Shown here one piece after another: positions 23,659 through 31,930 of a DNA stretch of 40,876 nt. Made by a program: the position numbers and the translations under genes. Position 1 is the stretch's first letter; the number at the start of each line of letters is the position of its first letter. The stretch covers positions 1 through 40,876 of the forward strand of contig CAYJFD010000020.1 in NCBI GenBank assembly GCA_964369605.1. The letters are read 5' to 3'. The notes under the pieces are model-generated. The model saw only the letters and a program-made list of their open reading frames with translations, was not told the DNA's origin and ran no database searches. This DNA is from CAYJFD01 sp964369605. GTDB lineage: Bacteria; Bacteroidota; Bacteroidia; Bacteroidales; UBA932.

Positions 23659-24024
23659 TTATTTCTTTACTACAGTGAATTTCTTCTCCTTAATTCTTGC
23701 TTTCTTACCAGTTAGCTTTCTTAGGTAGAAAATTCTTGCTCTACGTACTTTACCAACTTTGTTTACCTCTATCTCAGTGATAAATGGTGAGTTCATTGGG
23801 AAAATTCTTTCTACTCCAATACCATTTGACATCTTACGGATAGTGAAAGTTTCAACTGTTGATTCTCCGCGCTTCTGGATAATTACTCCACGGAACTTCT
23901 GTAATCTTTCTTTTGTTTCCTCTTTAATCTTGTAGGTAACTGTGATAGTATCTCCTGCCTTAAATGCTGGGAACTCACTTTTTGGTTGCGCACAAGCTGC
24001 TTGTGCAATTTTAATTAAATCCAT
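23659..24024 (-). CDS. rplS: 50S ribosomal protein L19
   Basis: L19 sits at the interface of the ribosomal subunits. The 121-residue protein contains the family's central block KFRGVIIQKRG followed by ETFTIRKMSNGIGVERIFP. The C-terminal basic part VRRARIFYLRKLTGKKARIKEK is also typical. Its promoter at 24090-24119 leaves a leader of about 60 bases. tRNA-Arg follows 15 bases after the stop codon, which is an uncommon pairing, and the combined transcript would end at the hairpin at 23538-23568. Confidence 0.98.
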   Translation of the reverse strand: MDLIKIAQAACAQPKSEFPAFKAGDTITVTYKIKEETKERLQKFRGVIIQKRGESTVETFTIRKMSNGIGVERIFPMNSPFITEIEVNKVGKVRRARIFYLRKLTGKKARIKEKKFTVVKK

Positions 24025-24089
24025 TCTTTAATATCTTTTTGCGCAACGTTATCAATTAAATATAAGAGGTTGCTTTCGTTTTCGGACTG

Positions 24090-24119
24090 CAAAAGTACAA
24101 TATTTTTCTTATTCACAAA
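24090..24119 (-). promoter_or_regulatory. Bacteroidota promoter for rplS
   Basis: On the minus strand TTTG (24116-24119) is followed after 18 bases by TACTTTTG (24090-24097). Both boxes match the consensus. Confidence 0.75.
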
Positions 24120-24140
24120 AAAAAAGTTAAAAAATTATAA

Positions 24141-24148
24141 TACTTTTG
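24141..24148 (+). promoter_or_regulatory. Bacteroidota -7 box directly before the TauE/SafE gene
   Basis: TACTTTTG matches TAnnTTTG, but only five bases separate it from the ATG at 24154. If this box is used, the mRNA would be leaderless or nearly so. Confidence 0.5.
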
Positions 24149-24153
24149 CATAA

Positions 24154-24957
24154 ATGATTCAAAATTTCTCAGATTTTCTACTAGATGCACCTATTTTTTC
24201 ACTTGAAAAGATAAGTCTTATTATCGTAGTTGGTATTCTAGTTGGCTTTATTAACACTATTGCTGGTATGGCTACTGCGCTTAGCTATGCATTATTCATG
24301 GCCATGGGTCTTCCTATAAATGTAGCTAATGGAACAACTAGACTTGGTATTACTCTACAATTCGCTACGACTTCATTAATATTTAGAAAAAAAGGGTATC
24401 TGGACATTCCGACAGCAAGTAAAGTTGGAGTACCGATAGCGATAGGATCTATAATTGGAGCTATTGGTGCAGCAGTACTTGATGTTAAAATTATGGAATG
24501 GACTATGGCTATAATCTTACCTATAATGAGTATTTTCTTATTCATAGATAAAAATAAAATTCTTCGTAAAGCGCGACTAGACGATAGTCAAGTGGTAAAA
24601 ATTTCTATTTTTAAATTCGCCATTTTTACAATAATCGGCATATATGGCGGCTATACCCATTCTGGTATCGGCTTACTTATTATTTTTGGTTCATTCCTTC
24701 TTTTAGGTCAAGACCTAATTCGATCTAATGCGATCAAACAATTCGTTGTCCTTATCTATACTCCACTAGCTTTAATAATTTTTGTCATATACGACCAAAT
24801 AAACTGGGAAATATCCATAATCTATGCTATCGGTAATATCATAGGAGGCATACTTGGATCAAGATATGCAATTAAATGGGGAGAGAAATTTATTAAAATC
24901 AGTATATTGATAATTGTAATTATTATGTCAACCTTTCTAGTTTACAAACAACTATAA
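24154..24957 (+). CDS. TauE/SafE-family membrane permease
   Basis: The 267-residue protein is almost entirely hydrophobic, with about eight predicted membrane helices arranged as two related halves, as is usual for the TauE/SafE (DUF81) family. The first half has GILVGFINTIAGMATALSYA, matching the conserved glycine-rich first helices, and then NGTTRLGI. The second half has the counterpart IGIYGGYTHSGIGLLIIFG and GNIIGGILGSRYA. Members export sulfite, sulfoacetate or related anions, but the substrate varies and cannot be assigned here. The gene starts just after its promoter box. Its 3' end overlaps the convergent M23 peptidase gene by 6 bases. Confidence 0.9.
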   Translation: MIQNFSDFLLDAPIFSLEKISLIIVVGILVGFINTIAGMATALSYALFMAMGLPINVANGTTRLGITLQFATTSLIFRKKGYLDIPTASKVGVPIAIGSIIGAIGAAVLDVKIMEWTMAIILPIMSIFLFIDKNKILRKARLDDSQVVKISIFKFAIFTIIGIYGGYTHSGIGLLIIFGSFLLLGQDLIRSNAIKQFVVLIYTPLALIIFVIYDQINWEISIIYAIGNIIGGILGSRYAIKWGEKFIKISILIIVIIMSTFLVYKQL

Positions 24958-26910
24958 TACGGTTGAATTTTCAAATACATTTGTAGTATCTTTCTTAATT
25001 ATCGCCTCATCTACTAAAGATTTCACAAGAGTATCAGAAGAATTCAGTTTTATCTCTTTCTTTTGATCAACCTTATCACCCAAAGAAGGTAAAGAATCCA
25101 GTGTTTGAATAGGTCTAGATGGTTTAGGCGGCTTAGATGGCTTAGGCGGTTCAAGAGCCAAATTAACAATAAATGACTTTTCACTAACATTTCCAACGTC
25201 ATCCCATACTTTTACTAATACTGTATGTCTAGATTCCTTTTTGTAATACTCATCCTCAAGTAGGAGAATTAGCTTTTTGTTCTTAATATCGTATTCGCAT
25301 CTCTGCCACTTTCCATCAACCTCAACCCTGTAGCTTAATTTTTCAGTATAATTATCACTTATTCTAAACTCTGGTAAACGACCTATATAAATAGGCTTAC
25401 TAGTAGAGAACATAGGTTTTATACTAGGCGAGAGCGTATCTACTACTAAACGAAAATCACCAAAAACATTCACATCTACTACATAAGTCGAATCCTTCCA
25501 TACACCCTTAAACGACTGTAAATCTCCTTTACTTTTCCTAGTCACTAGCAATACCTTATCAGCTTTAGAATAATAAATATCTCCAAGAGGCTTTAACTGT
25601 ATCTGTATATCTTGCGCTAATGGCACAGTCGACGAATGCACTGACCAGAAATCACCTTCTTTTTTGATTGAAAGAAGAGCTGAAGAATATAACGACCCTG
25701 AGGGCATTAAAAGAGAAAACTCTGGAGTTGTATATGTAAAATAAAGAAACCAAGGAGCCATATAATAATCACCCATAAGTTCCTGGTTAATATGCTCTTT
25801 CATCGCAATATCCTCCGTATGCGTGCGCTGTACTTTGTAATTCTGAGAAGTAGTATTTCCGTCAAAGTCCTTAACCTCAACACGAAGATTATGCACATCA
25901 AAATCATTTAATTCTATCAATCCACTATTTCTAAACTTAATTTTATCCGAAAGAGCATTTCCTTGCTCGACATAAGTTTTCAACATAGAGCGCTTCTCAA
26001 GAATCTTTGCTGAATACTCGATTAAAGAATTAAAACTACCTTGCTGCTGATAGGCAAAATCTCCTAAACTATAATGATAGATCGTGTCCTTGTCCAGAAC
26101 TACAACAAACTCCTCGATAGCCAAGTTCGCACGCTGGTTTGACTGCTTATCAACTGCGTCGATAGCTAAATAAGTATGCCTTGAAAGTGGCACTATCGAA
26201 TCTCCAACTTGTTTAAAACTATGGGATAATTTTGTAAGAGAAACACCTAGAGTATCATATATTGAATAAAAATTCACCTGTCTAATTACAGGTTTAACTC
26301 TATCTTCTCTTGATACATATCCGTGCCTAATCGGATTTAACGCTATACTTTGATCATAATTTCTCATTTCAAAGTGAAGATGAGGAGCCTGAGATAGTCC
26401 AGAATTACCGACTCTTCCTAGAAATTGTCCAGCTTTTAGAGGTATCTGAGCTGGCTCCAGGTCTACATCTACCTCGTCGCATTCCAAACGATATTGCTCA
26501 GCCTTGAGCACTTCATCAAGCTTCGGTGCAAAATCATATAAATGTGAATAAATGCTTATAGTCGAATCTATATGAGTAACCTCAACTGCATTACCATATA
26601 GCTCAGGAGAAATAAAGATTCTAGAAACATACCCATCCATAATAGACCTTATAGTATCTCCTACCCTTGCTCCTACTCTATAATCCAAACCTGCATGATA
26701 CCTTCCATCTCTAAACTCGCCGTAATTCCCAGCAAAAGTTACTGGTAAGTCAATAGGATTGCACACCTTAATTAAAGTATCATTAAATGCTCTTGTCCTA
26801 TAATACACATTCCTTCCCTGTGCACTTATGGAGGTAGATAAAGAAAAGAATCCTATGCTAACAAAGATTAACAATAGGATTCTTTCAAATATAGTTCTTA
26901 AATTTTTCAT
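24952..26910 (-). CDS. Secreted M23-family (LytM-type) peptidase with long C-terminal region
   Basis: The 652-residue protein has a signal peptide ending near SISAQG. An M23 domain follows directly, with the zinc ligands His72 and Asp76 in YHAGLDY, a further His123 in YSHLY, and His177/His179 in PHLHFEMRN. The ligand set is complete, so it should cut peptidoglycan cross-bridges in the periplasm instead of acting as a degenerate EnvC-type activator. Residues of about 200-600 are beta-rich and not assigned to a family. A proline/lysine-rich stretch (PPKPSKPPKPSRP, near 610) precedes the tail. It overlaps dnaJ by one base (TAATG), so it belongs to the grpE-dnaJ operon. Confidence 0.92.
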   Translation of the reverse strand: MKNLRTIFERILLLIFVSIGFFSLSTSISAQGRNVYYRTRAFNDTLIKVCNPIDLPVTFAGNYGEFRDGRYHAGLDYRVGARVGDTIRSIMDGYVSRIFISPELYGNAVEVTHIDSTISIYSHLYDFAPKLDEVLKAEQYRLECDEVDVDLEPAQIPLKAGQFLGRVGNSGLSQAPHLHFEMRNYDQSIALNPIRHGYVSREDRVKPVIRQVNFYSIYDTLGVSLTKLSHSFKQVGDSIVPLSRHTYLAIDAVDKQSNQRANLAIEEFVVVLDKDTIYHYSLGDFAYQQQGSFNSLIEYSAKILEKRSMLKTYVEQGNALSDKIKFRNSGLIELNDFDVHNLRVEVKDFDGNTTSQNYKVQRTHTEDIAMKEHINQELMGDYYMAPWFLYFTYTTPEFSLLMPSGSLYSSALLSIKKEGDFWSVHSSTVPLAQDIQIQLKPLGDIYYSKADKVLLVTRKSKGDLQSFKGVWKDSTYVVDVNVFGDFRLVVDTLSPSIKPMFSTSKPIYIGRLPEFRISDNYTEKLSYRVEVDGKWQRCEYDIKNKKLILLLEDEYYKKESRHTVLVKVWDDVGNVSEKSFIVNLALEPPKPSKPPKPSRPIQTLDSLPSLGDKVDQKKEIKLNSSDTLVKSLVDEAIIKKDTTNVFENSTVL

Positions 26911-28067
26911 TAAGAGAACATTCTTTTCATCCTCTCGAAGAAATTTTTATCATCCTTTGTCGGATTAGGCTCAAAGCTTGAAGACTTTGATAGTTTCTCT
27001 AAAAGAGCCTTATCTTCTTTTGTTACTTTCTTAGGAATCCATACTTGGATATAAACGAGTAGATCACCTGAACCGTAACCATTTATATTCTTTATTCCCT
27101 TGCCTCTTAATCTTAAAACACTACCCGACTGAGTTCCTGGCTCTATTTTAATTCTTAACTTTCCATCTAAAGCTGGTATATCTACACTAGTTCCTAATAT
27201 AGCATCAGAAACAGAAATAAATAAAGAATAAATTAGATCGTCTCCATCTCTTTGTAAATCAGCATGCGGCAACTCTTCGATAACTACTAGCAGGTTTCCA
27301 CTTATTCCATCACCTTTTGCAGCATTGCCCTTACCTTGTACAGTAAGTTGCATTCCTTCTGCTATACCTGCTGGTATCCTAAATGAAACTTCCTCAGTTG
27401 ACTTAGTTAATCCAGCACCGTGACACTTAGCACAAGGCTTTGTGATTATCTTACCTTCTCCCCTACAAGTAGGACAAACCGAAGCTGTCTGAACATTTCC
27501 AAAGAAACTTTGAGTAACCCTTGTCACTTGACCTGTACCGTGACAGGTATCGCAAGTTCTTATATCTGCCGCAGATGCTGCTCCTGATCCATTACAGCTA
27601 TCACAAGCAACCATTTTAGGAAGTTTGATTGTTTTGTCAGCTCCTTTGGCCATCTCCTCAAGTGTTAACTTTACTCTAACGCGAATATCGCTTCCTCTTG
27701 GAGTTCTTCTTGCACCTGACCCTCCGCCAAAGCCGCCAAAACCACCACCAAAGCCGCCACCAAAAATATCTCCAAAACGGCTGAAGATGTCTTCCATCGA
27801 GAATCCGCCTGCAAAGTCACCAAAACCTCCACCTTGAGCACCCATTCCAGAATGTCCAAATCTGTCATACTTAGCTTTCTTATCGACATTGCTTAGCACA
27901 TCATAAGCCTCGGCTGCCTCTTTGAACTTATCCTCAGCTGAAGTATCTCCAGGGTTTTTATCTGGATGATACTTTATCGCTAATTTACGATATGCTTTTT
28001 TGATTTCTTCTGCAGTGGCATCTTTCGAGACACCCAGCACCTCATAATAATCTCTTTTTGCTGACAT
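26910..28067 (-). CDS. dnaJ: Chaperone protein DnaJ
   Basis: DnaJ delivers unfolded proteins to DnaK and stimulates its ATPase. The 385-residue protein has the complete type I layout: a J domain with the HPD motif in KYHPDKNPG, a glycine/phenylalanine-rich linker with GGGFGGGFGGFGGG, and a zinc domain with four CxxCxGxG repeats (CDSCNGSG, CDTCHGTG, CPTCRGEG, CAKCHGAG). The two C-terminal beta domains carry the client-binding region. It follows grpE with a one-base gap and overlaps the M23 peptidase start by one base. dnaK is not in the window. Confidence 0.98.
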   Translation of the reverse strand: MSAKRDYYEVLGVSKDATAEEIKKAYRKLAIKYHPDKNPGDTSAEDKFKEAAEAYDVLSNVDKKAKYDRFGHSGMGAQGGGFGDFAGGFSMEDIFSRFGDIFGGGFGGGFGGFGGGSGARRTPRGSDIRVRVKLTLEEMAKGADKTIKLPKMVACDSCNGSGAASAADIRTCDTCHGTGQVTRVTQSFFGNVQTASVCPTCRGEGKIITKPCAKCHGAGLTKSTEEVSFRIPAGIAEGMQLTVQGKGNAAKGDGISGNLLVVIEELPHADLQRDGDDLIYSLFISVSDAILGTSVDIPALDGKLRIKIEPGTQSGSVLRLRGKGIKNINGYGSGDLLVYIQVWIPKKVTKEDKALLEKLSKSSSFEPNPTKDDKNFFERMKRMFS

Positions 28068-28068
28068 A

Positions 28069-28668
28069 TTAAATTCCTACAACTACTTTCGCAAAACGAA
28101 TAACTTTACCATTTAAGGTATAGCCTTGCTCCGCAATATCAATAATTTTATTTTTTTTCTCTTCGTCTTGAACTGGGAATTGAGCAACTGCCTCGTGGAA
28201 GTCAGTGTCTAGCTCTTGTCCTATGCACTCTACCTGCTGTACACCTTTTGTTTTTAGGTAGTTTAGAAGGTTAGTATAGATTAACTCGGTACCTTCTTTC
28301 GCCGCTGCATTCTCCGCAGAGTCACCTAGCATTTGCAAAGCTCTAGCACAAACATCAAGTGTAGGTAGTAAACCTACTATAACACTCTCCCCAGCTGTAC
28401 TAATTAATTCTATCTTTTCCTTTGCAGTTCTTCTTCTAAAATTTTCAAACTCTGCTGCAAGCCTCATATACTGATCATTACTTTCAGTCAACTGCATCTT
28501 TAGTTCTGCTTCGATGTCCTTCTTTGAAGACTTCTTGTTCTTTTTAGTAGACTTTTCCTTATTCGCCTCTTTATCCGAGTCTTGCTCGTTTGTTTGAGCC
28601 TCTGCTTGCTCTTCTGACTGAGGATTTACGATTTCCTCTTGTTCTAATATAGTATCCTTGTCTATCAT
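28069..28668 (-). CDS. grpE: Nucleotide exchange factor GrpE
   Basis: GrpE releases ADP from DnaK. The 199-residue protein has a long acidic and lysine-rich N-terminal segment (about 1-50), then the dimerising coiled coil with the signature FENFRRRTAKEK. The C-terminal beta domain begins near VQQVECIGQELD and ends in the typical GYTLNGKVIRFAKVVV. It is the first gene of grpE-dnaJ-M23 and is preceded by a leader of about 75 bases and a promoter box at 28750-28757. Confidence 0.97.
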   Translation of the reverse strand: MIDKDTILEQEEIVNPQSEEQAEAQTNEQDSDKEANKEKSTKKNKKSSKKDIEAELKMQLTESNDQYMRLAAEFENFRRRTAKEKIELISTAGESVIVGLLPTLDVCARALQMLGDSAENAAAKEGTELIYTNLLNYLKTKGVQQVECIGQELDTDFHEAVAQFPVQDEEKKNKIIDIAEQGYTLNGKVIRFAKVVVGI

Positions 28669-28749
28669 ATTCTTCGAATTTCTTTTTTTATAATATAGAC
28701 AAATTGCTTGCCAAAGAAAAATGTTGTCATTTTGTCATATATTGGGGCG

Positions 28750-28757
28750 CAAAGCTA
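28750..28757 (-). promoter_or_regulatory. Bacteroidota -7 box for grpE-dnaJ
   Basis: On the minus strand this reads TAGCTTTG, a TAnnTTTG match just beyond the fba terminator and about 80 bases before grpE. No CIRCE-type inverted repeat is visible nearby. Confidence 0.5.
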
Positions 28758-28774
28758 AGTAAAAAGGTCGAAAT

Positions 28775-28807
28775 AAAAAAGAGTGTTTCACTTACGTTCA
28801 ACACTCT
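28775..28807 (-). terminator. Rho-independent terminator of fba
   Basis: AGAGTGTT (28780-28787) and AACACTCT (28800-28807) form the stem, and the minus strand continues into TTTTT. It lies about 25 bases after the fba stop codon. Confidence 0.85.
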
Positions 28808-28830
28808 CCTATTATATTCTCTATCTCAGA

Positions 28831-29793
28831 CTAAATTTTATTGTCAGAGCCTAATACATTAACAATCTTATGAATATAAAGATTCTTTAGTTTCTCTCTT
28901 GCAGGGGCTAAGAATTTTCTTGGATCAAATTCCTCTGGAGATTCTACTATTACCTTTCTAATAGCTGCTGTCATGGCTAGTCTACCGTCACTATCTATGT
29001 TAATTTTACATACTGCTGATTTGGAGGCTTCTCTAAGCTGATCCTCTGGAATACCTATAGAATCCTTTAAGTTACCACCATATTTATTAATCTCCTCAAC
29101 TATATCCTGAGGTACAGAAGAAGAACCATGCAGTACAATAGGGAAACCTGGAATTCTCTTCTCTATTTCATGTAGTATATCTAAACGAATCTTAGGATCC
29201 TGACCTGGTTTAAATTTAAACGCTCCATGTGAAGTACCTATCGAGATAGCCAGTGAATCCACTCCCGTCTTTTTAACAAAGTCCTCTACTTCATCAGGTG
29301 AAGTATATGTATGCTCTTCTGCCACCACATCTTCTTCCACTCCAGCTAATATCCCTAATTCTCCCTCTACCGTCACATCGAACTGATGCGCATATTCTAC
29401 TACTTTTGCAGTTAAAGCTACATTTTCATCATAAGGTAAATGAGAACCATCTATCATAACAGAAGAAAAACCACTATCTATACAAGATTTACATAACTCA
29501 AAACTATCACCGTGGTCTAAGTGTAAAATAATAGGTATCTCGACACCTAAATCCTTTGCATAATCTACTGCTCCGTGTGCTAGATGTCTTAAGATAGCTT
29601 GATTTGCATATTTTCTAGCACCATTTGACACTTGCATTATTACAGGAGATTTTGTTTCGACAGCTGCTGCTACTATAGCCTGTAGCTGCTCCATATTATT
29701 GAAGTTAAAAGCTGGGATAGCATAGCCTCCGGTAACAGCTTTTTTAAACACCTCTCTAGAATTTACTAATCCTAATTCTTTATACGATACCAT
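28831..29793 (-). CDS. fba: Class II fructose-bisphosphate aldolase
   Basis: This zinc enzyme splits fructose 1,6-bisphosphate into dihydroxyacetone phosphate and glyceraldehyde 3-phosphate. I prefer the start at 29791-29793 (MVSYKELGLVNSREV), which matches the usual start of this family in the phylum. Earlier in-frame ATG codons (up to 29823) would overlap the predicted promoter box. The metal-binding histidine is in LHLDHGDS, other ligands are in VEGELGILAG and VLHGSSSVP, and the phosphate-binding KINIDSDGR is present. The length of about 320 residues fits the longer class IIB-type group. It is divergent from gmk. Confidence 0.95.
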   Translation of the reverse strand: MVSYKELGLVNSREVFKKAVTGGYAIPAFNFNNMEQLQAIVAAAVETKSPVIMQVSNGARKYANQAILRHLAHGAVDYAKDLGVEIPIILHLDHGDSFELCKSCIDSGFSSVMIDGSHLPYDENVALTAKVVEYAHQFDVTVEGELGILAGVEEDVVAEEHTYTSPDEVEDFVKKTGVDSLAISIGTSHGAFKFKPGQDPKIRLDILHEIEKRIPGFPIVLHGSSSVPQDIVEEINKYGGNLKDSIGIPEDQLREASKSAVCKINIDSDGRLAMTAAIRKVIVESPEEFDPRKFLAPAREKLKNLYIHKIVNVLGSDNKI

Positions 29794-29822
29794 AGTTTTA
29801 ATTTTCATTTTTTCTAATTCCA

Positions 29823-29840
29823 CAAAAATAAGTAATTTTG
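29823..29840. promoter_or_regulatory. Back-to-back -7 boxes of fba and gmk
   Basis: TATTTTTG on the minus strand (29823-29830) faces fba, and TAATTTTG on the plus strand (29833-29840) faces gmk. They are separated by two bases, so RNA polymerase probably cannot occupy both at once. Confidence 0.5.
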
Positions 29841-29858
29841 CGCAAAGAAAAAAAACTT

Positions 29859-30428
29859 ATGACTAATAAAGTAATCATATTCTCTGCACCATCTGGCTCA
29901 GGTAAAAGCACTATAGTAAATCATCTCCTTAGTAAATTCCCAAAACTAGCATTCTCTATATCAGCGACTTCTCGCGCTCCACGTGGAGAGGAAGAGCACG
30001 GTAAAGAATACTATTTTTACTCATCTGAAGAATTTAAGGATCTTATTCAGAAAGAAGCCTTTGTAGAATACGAAGAGGTATATTCTGGTTCATTCTATGG
30101 CACATTGCGATCTGAGTTAGAACGTTTATGGTCGGATGGAAGAATTATTGTTTTCGATATAGATGTCGTGGGGGCAGTAAATCTAAAGAAAGTATTTGGG
30201 GAGAATGCCTTATCTATTTTCATTAAAGCTCCTTCGATAGAAGAACTTGAGAAACGTCTATCATCAAGAGGTACTGACAGTAAAGAAGAAATAGAAAAAA
30301 GACTGACAAAGTCCAAGCAAGAATTAGAGTTTGAAAAACATTTTGATACGACTATCATCAATGATAAATTAGAGCAGGCTCTCGAACAGGCTGAAAAGAC
30401 TATTGACAATTTTATCAAGAAAAACTAA
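29859..30428 (+). CDS. gmk: Guanylate kinase
   Basis: Gmk phosphorylates GMP to GDP with ATP. Starting at the ATG 29859, the protein has 189 residues. A TTG seven codons earlier lies in the promoter box and is unlikely to be used. The P-loop is SAPSGSGKST. The GMP-binding segment ISATSRAPRGEEEHGKEYYF and the YSGSFYGT motif are intact, and VFDIDVVGA matches the family core. The lid region with RLSSRGTDSKEEIEKRL is present. The stop codon is followed without any gap by the nadD ATG, which suggests translational coupling. Confidence 0.97.
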   Translation: MTNKVIIFSAPSGSGKSTIVNHLLSKFPKLAFSISATSRAPRGEEEHGKEYYFYSSEEFKDLIQKEAFVEYEEVYSGSFYGTLRSELERLWSDGRIIVFDIDVVGAVNLKKVFGENALSIFIKAPSIEELEKRLSSRGTDSKEEIEKRLTKSKQELEFEKHFDTTIINDKLEQALEQAEKTIDNFIKKN

Positions 30429-30992
30429 ATGAAGTGCGCACTTTACTTTGGCTCATTTAATCCCGTACATTTCGGGCATATTAATATCGCCCGCTACCTT
30501 TGCGATAACTGCGATATAGACCAAGTGCGCTTTATCGTCTCCCCACATAATCCTATCAAGGATGAAAGCACTCTAGCATCCGCTTCTGATAGGCTACAAC
30601 TACTTAAGGAGAGACTAGAACAACAAGACATTAGCACTAATAAGGTAGTAGTGTCTGATATAGAGTTCCATCTTCCAAAACCCTTATATACGATTAATAC
30701 ACTTCGCGAGATCCGCAAACAAGAGCCCCAAAATGAGCATATCCTTATTATGGGGGCTGACAATATATCTATTATAAAGCGTTGGTATCTTTGGGAGGAG
30801 CTACTTAGAGAATTTGAGATATGGGTATATCCACGCGAGGGCAGCCAAGAAGCACAAGATATTTGCGAGGAGTTAAATTCTCTTGAGAGAGTTCGTGGAG
30901 TACACTACCTTTCCTCAGCACCTCTTCACCTCATATCCTCAACAGAAATTAGAGAAGGAAAGAAAGGGTTAAAGGTTAAATTAAAGCCATAA
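30429..30992 (+). CDS. nadD: Nicotinate-nucleotide adenylyltransferase
   Basis: NadD joins nicotinate mononucleotide and ATP to give deamido-NAD, the penultimate step of NAD synthesis. The 187-residue protein opens with the nucleotidyltransferase loop FGSFNPVHFGH, which contains the HxGH motif. The end has ISSTEIREG, the second ATP-binding motif. The middle contains IMGADNISIIKRWYLWEEL, the substrate-binding segment of NadD. It starts on the base after the gmk stop and ends before a terminator at 30998-31035. Confidence 0.95.
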   Translation: MKCALYFGSFNPVHFGHINIARYLCDNCDIDQVRFIVSPHNPIKDESTLASASDRLQLLKERLEQQDISTNKVVVSDIEFHLPKPLYTINTLREIRKQEPQNEHILIMGADNISIIKRWYLWEELLREFEIWVYPREGSQEAQDICEELNSLERVRGVHYLSSAPLHLISSTEIREGKKGLKVKLKP

Positions 30993-30997
30993 TATAT

Positions 30998-31035
30998 AGG
31001 ACCTTAAATGATATTTTTAGGCCTTAGTTTTTTTT
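30998..31035 (+). terminator. Probable terminator of gmk-nadD
   Basis: AGGaCCTtAAAT and ATTTtTAGGcCT form a stem with small bulges, followed by TTAG and a run of eight or more T residues. Confidence 0.6.
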
Positions 31036-31080
31036 GCAAAATAATACCTATTTTTGTAAAAATTACTTAAATATACTATT

Positions 31081-31626
31081 ATGAACACTAAATTTACTCT
31101 TTTTATCGCTTTTATAGCTGCAAGCATTTTTATGCTTTCTTGTAAAGAACAGGAAGGCATCGGGTGGCAATATGCAGACTTGGGTTCACTTAACTATACC
31201 TTAACTCTAAGCAGTGAGGAACTTGAATTATTACCCTCAGATATTCTAAGCTGCAAGGCAAGCAATGATATAGAAGGATACTCTCAAACTCGCGATCTAG
31301 AGTTTAACAAAAGCGTAAACTCTAAAGAAAAATCTATAGTCATCCAGCTGAGAGATCCAAATTTTGGGGCAAATTTTGAAAATCTTACTATGAATAAGAC
31401 ACATACTTTTCAGTATGACTTCACAGTCGCTTTTACTGAAACATATCCTCATACAGAAAAAGACTTATCAGTATTACTAGAGTTTAATATGGACTCAATC
31501 GACGATGGTGGTAAATTCGAAATCATAGAAGTTCTTTTTGAAGGAAAAAAGCTTAACATTTTAGAATCAATCAGCTATCATGTACCCCTTAGTGGCAAAG
31601 TGAAGTGCACCGCTGCCTTAAACTAA
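31081..31626 (+). CDS. Lipoprotein of unknown function
   Basis: The 181-residue protein has a lipoprotein signal with lipobox FMLSC, so Cys21 is the likely lipidation site, and it is followed by KEQEG. The mature part is mostly beta and acidic, with segments such as NYTLTLSSEELELLP and TFQYDFTVAF, and two further cysteines. I recognise no family. It is a single-gene unit, with a possible -7 box TATTTTTG at 31049-31056 and a strong terminator at 31661-31702. It lies between nadD and the xus locus but is separated from both by terminators, so a shared role is not indicated. Confidence 0.8.
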   Translation: MNTKFTLFIAFIAASIFMLSCKEQEGIGWQYADLGSLNYTLTLSSEELELLPSDILSCKASNDIEGYSQTRDLEFNKSVNSKEKSIVIQLRDPNFGANFENLTMNKTHTFQYDFTVAFTETYPHTEKDLSVLLEFNMDSIDDGGKFEIIEVLFEGKKLNILESISYHVPLSGKVKCTAALN

Positions 31627-31660
31627 AGCATACCTAAGGCCACCTAATAATAAACTAGCC

Positions 31661-31702
31661 AGCCTCTCAGATGCATCATTCTGCATCTGAGAGGCTGTTT
31701 TT
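31661..31702 (+). terminator. Strong Rho-independent terminator
   Basis: Perfect 15-base arms AGCCTCTCAGATGCA (31661-31675) and TGCATCTGAGAGGCT (31682-31696) enclose six bases. They are followed by G and five T residues. Confidence 0.92.
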
Positions 31703-31711
31703 ATAGTCACA

Positions 31712-31763
31712 TTTAGGTATTTTTGGCCACATGTAGGGTTAGGTCTAAAAAAAAATACCTAAA
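31712..31763. repeat. Inverted repeat upstream of the xusA promoter
   Basis: TTTAGGTATTTTT (31712-31724) and AAAAATACCTAAA (31751-31763) are perfect 13-base arms around 26 bases. The right arm ends seven bases before the -33 box of the xusA promoter. TACCTAAGGCCAC and TTGGCCAC repeats nearby share the same words. Confidence 0.7.
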
Positions 31764-31770
31764 AGTAGGG

Positions 31771-31802
31771 ATTGTGAAAACACTCGTGCGCCACTACATT
31801 TG
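31771..31802 (+). promoter_or_regulatory. Bacteroidota promoter for xusABC
   Basis: ATTG (31771-31774) is followed after 20 bases by TACATTTG (31795-31802). The leader to the xusA start is about 120 bases and holds no recognised element. Confidence 0.7.
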
Positions 31803-31930
31803 CGTACTAGTTTTTTCTTATAGAAAATAAAGATTTACTAGTGATGTTAACTCATTTAAATATCAAAAGGTCTATTTAAACGAGCTAGAATACAGATAAG
31901 TATTACGAAGACCTTAAAAAGAATATAGAA

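Noticed and set aside
27625..27837. Proline-rich open frame antisense to dnaJ
   Set aside because: It mirrors the glycine-rich linker of dnaJ on the other strand and has no independent support.
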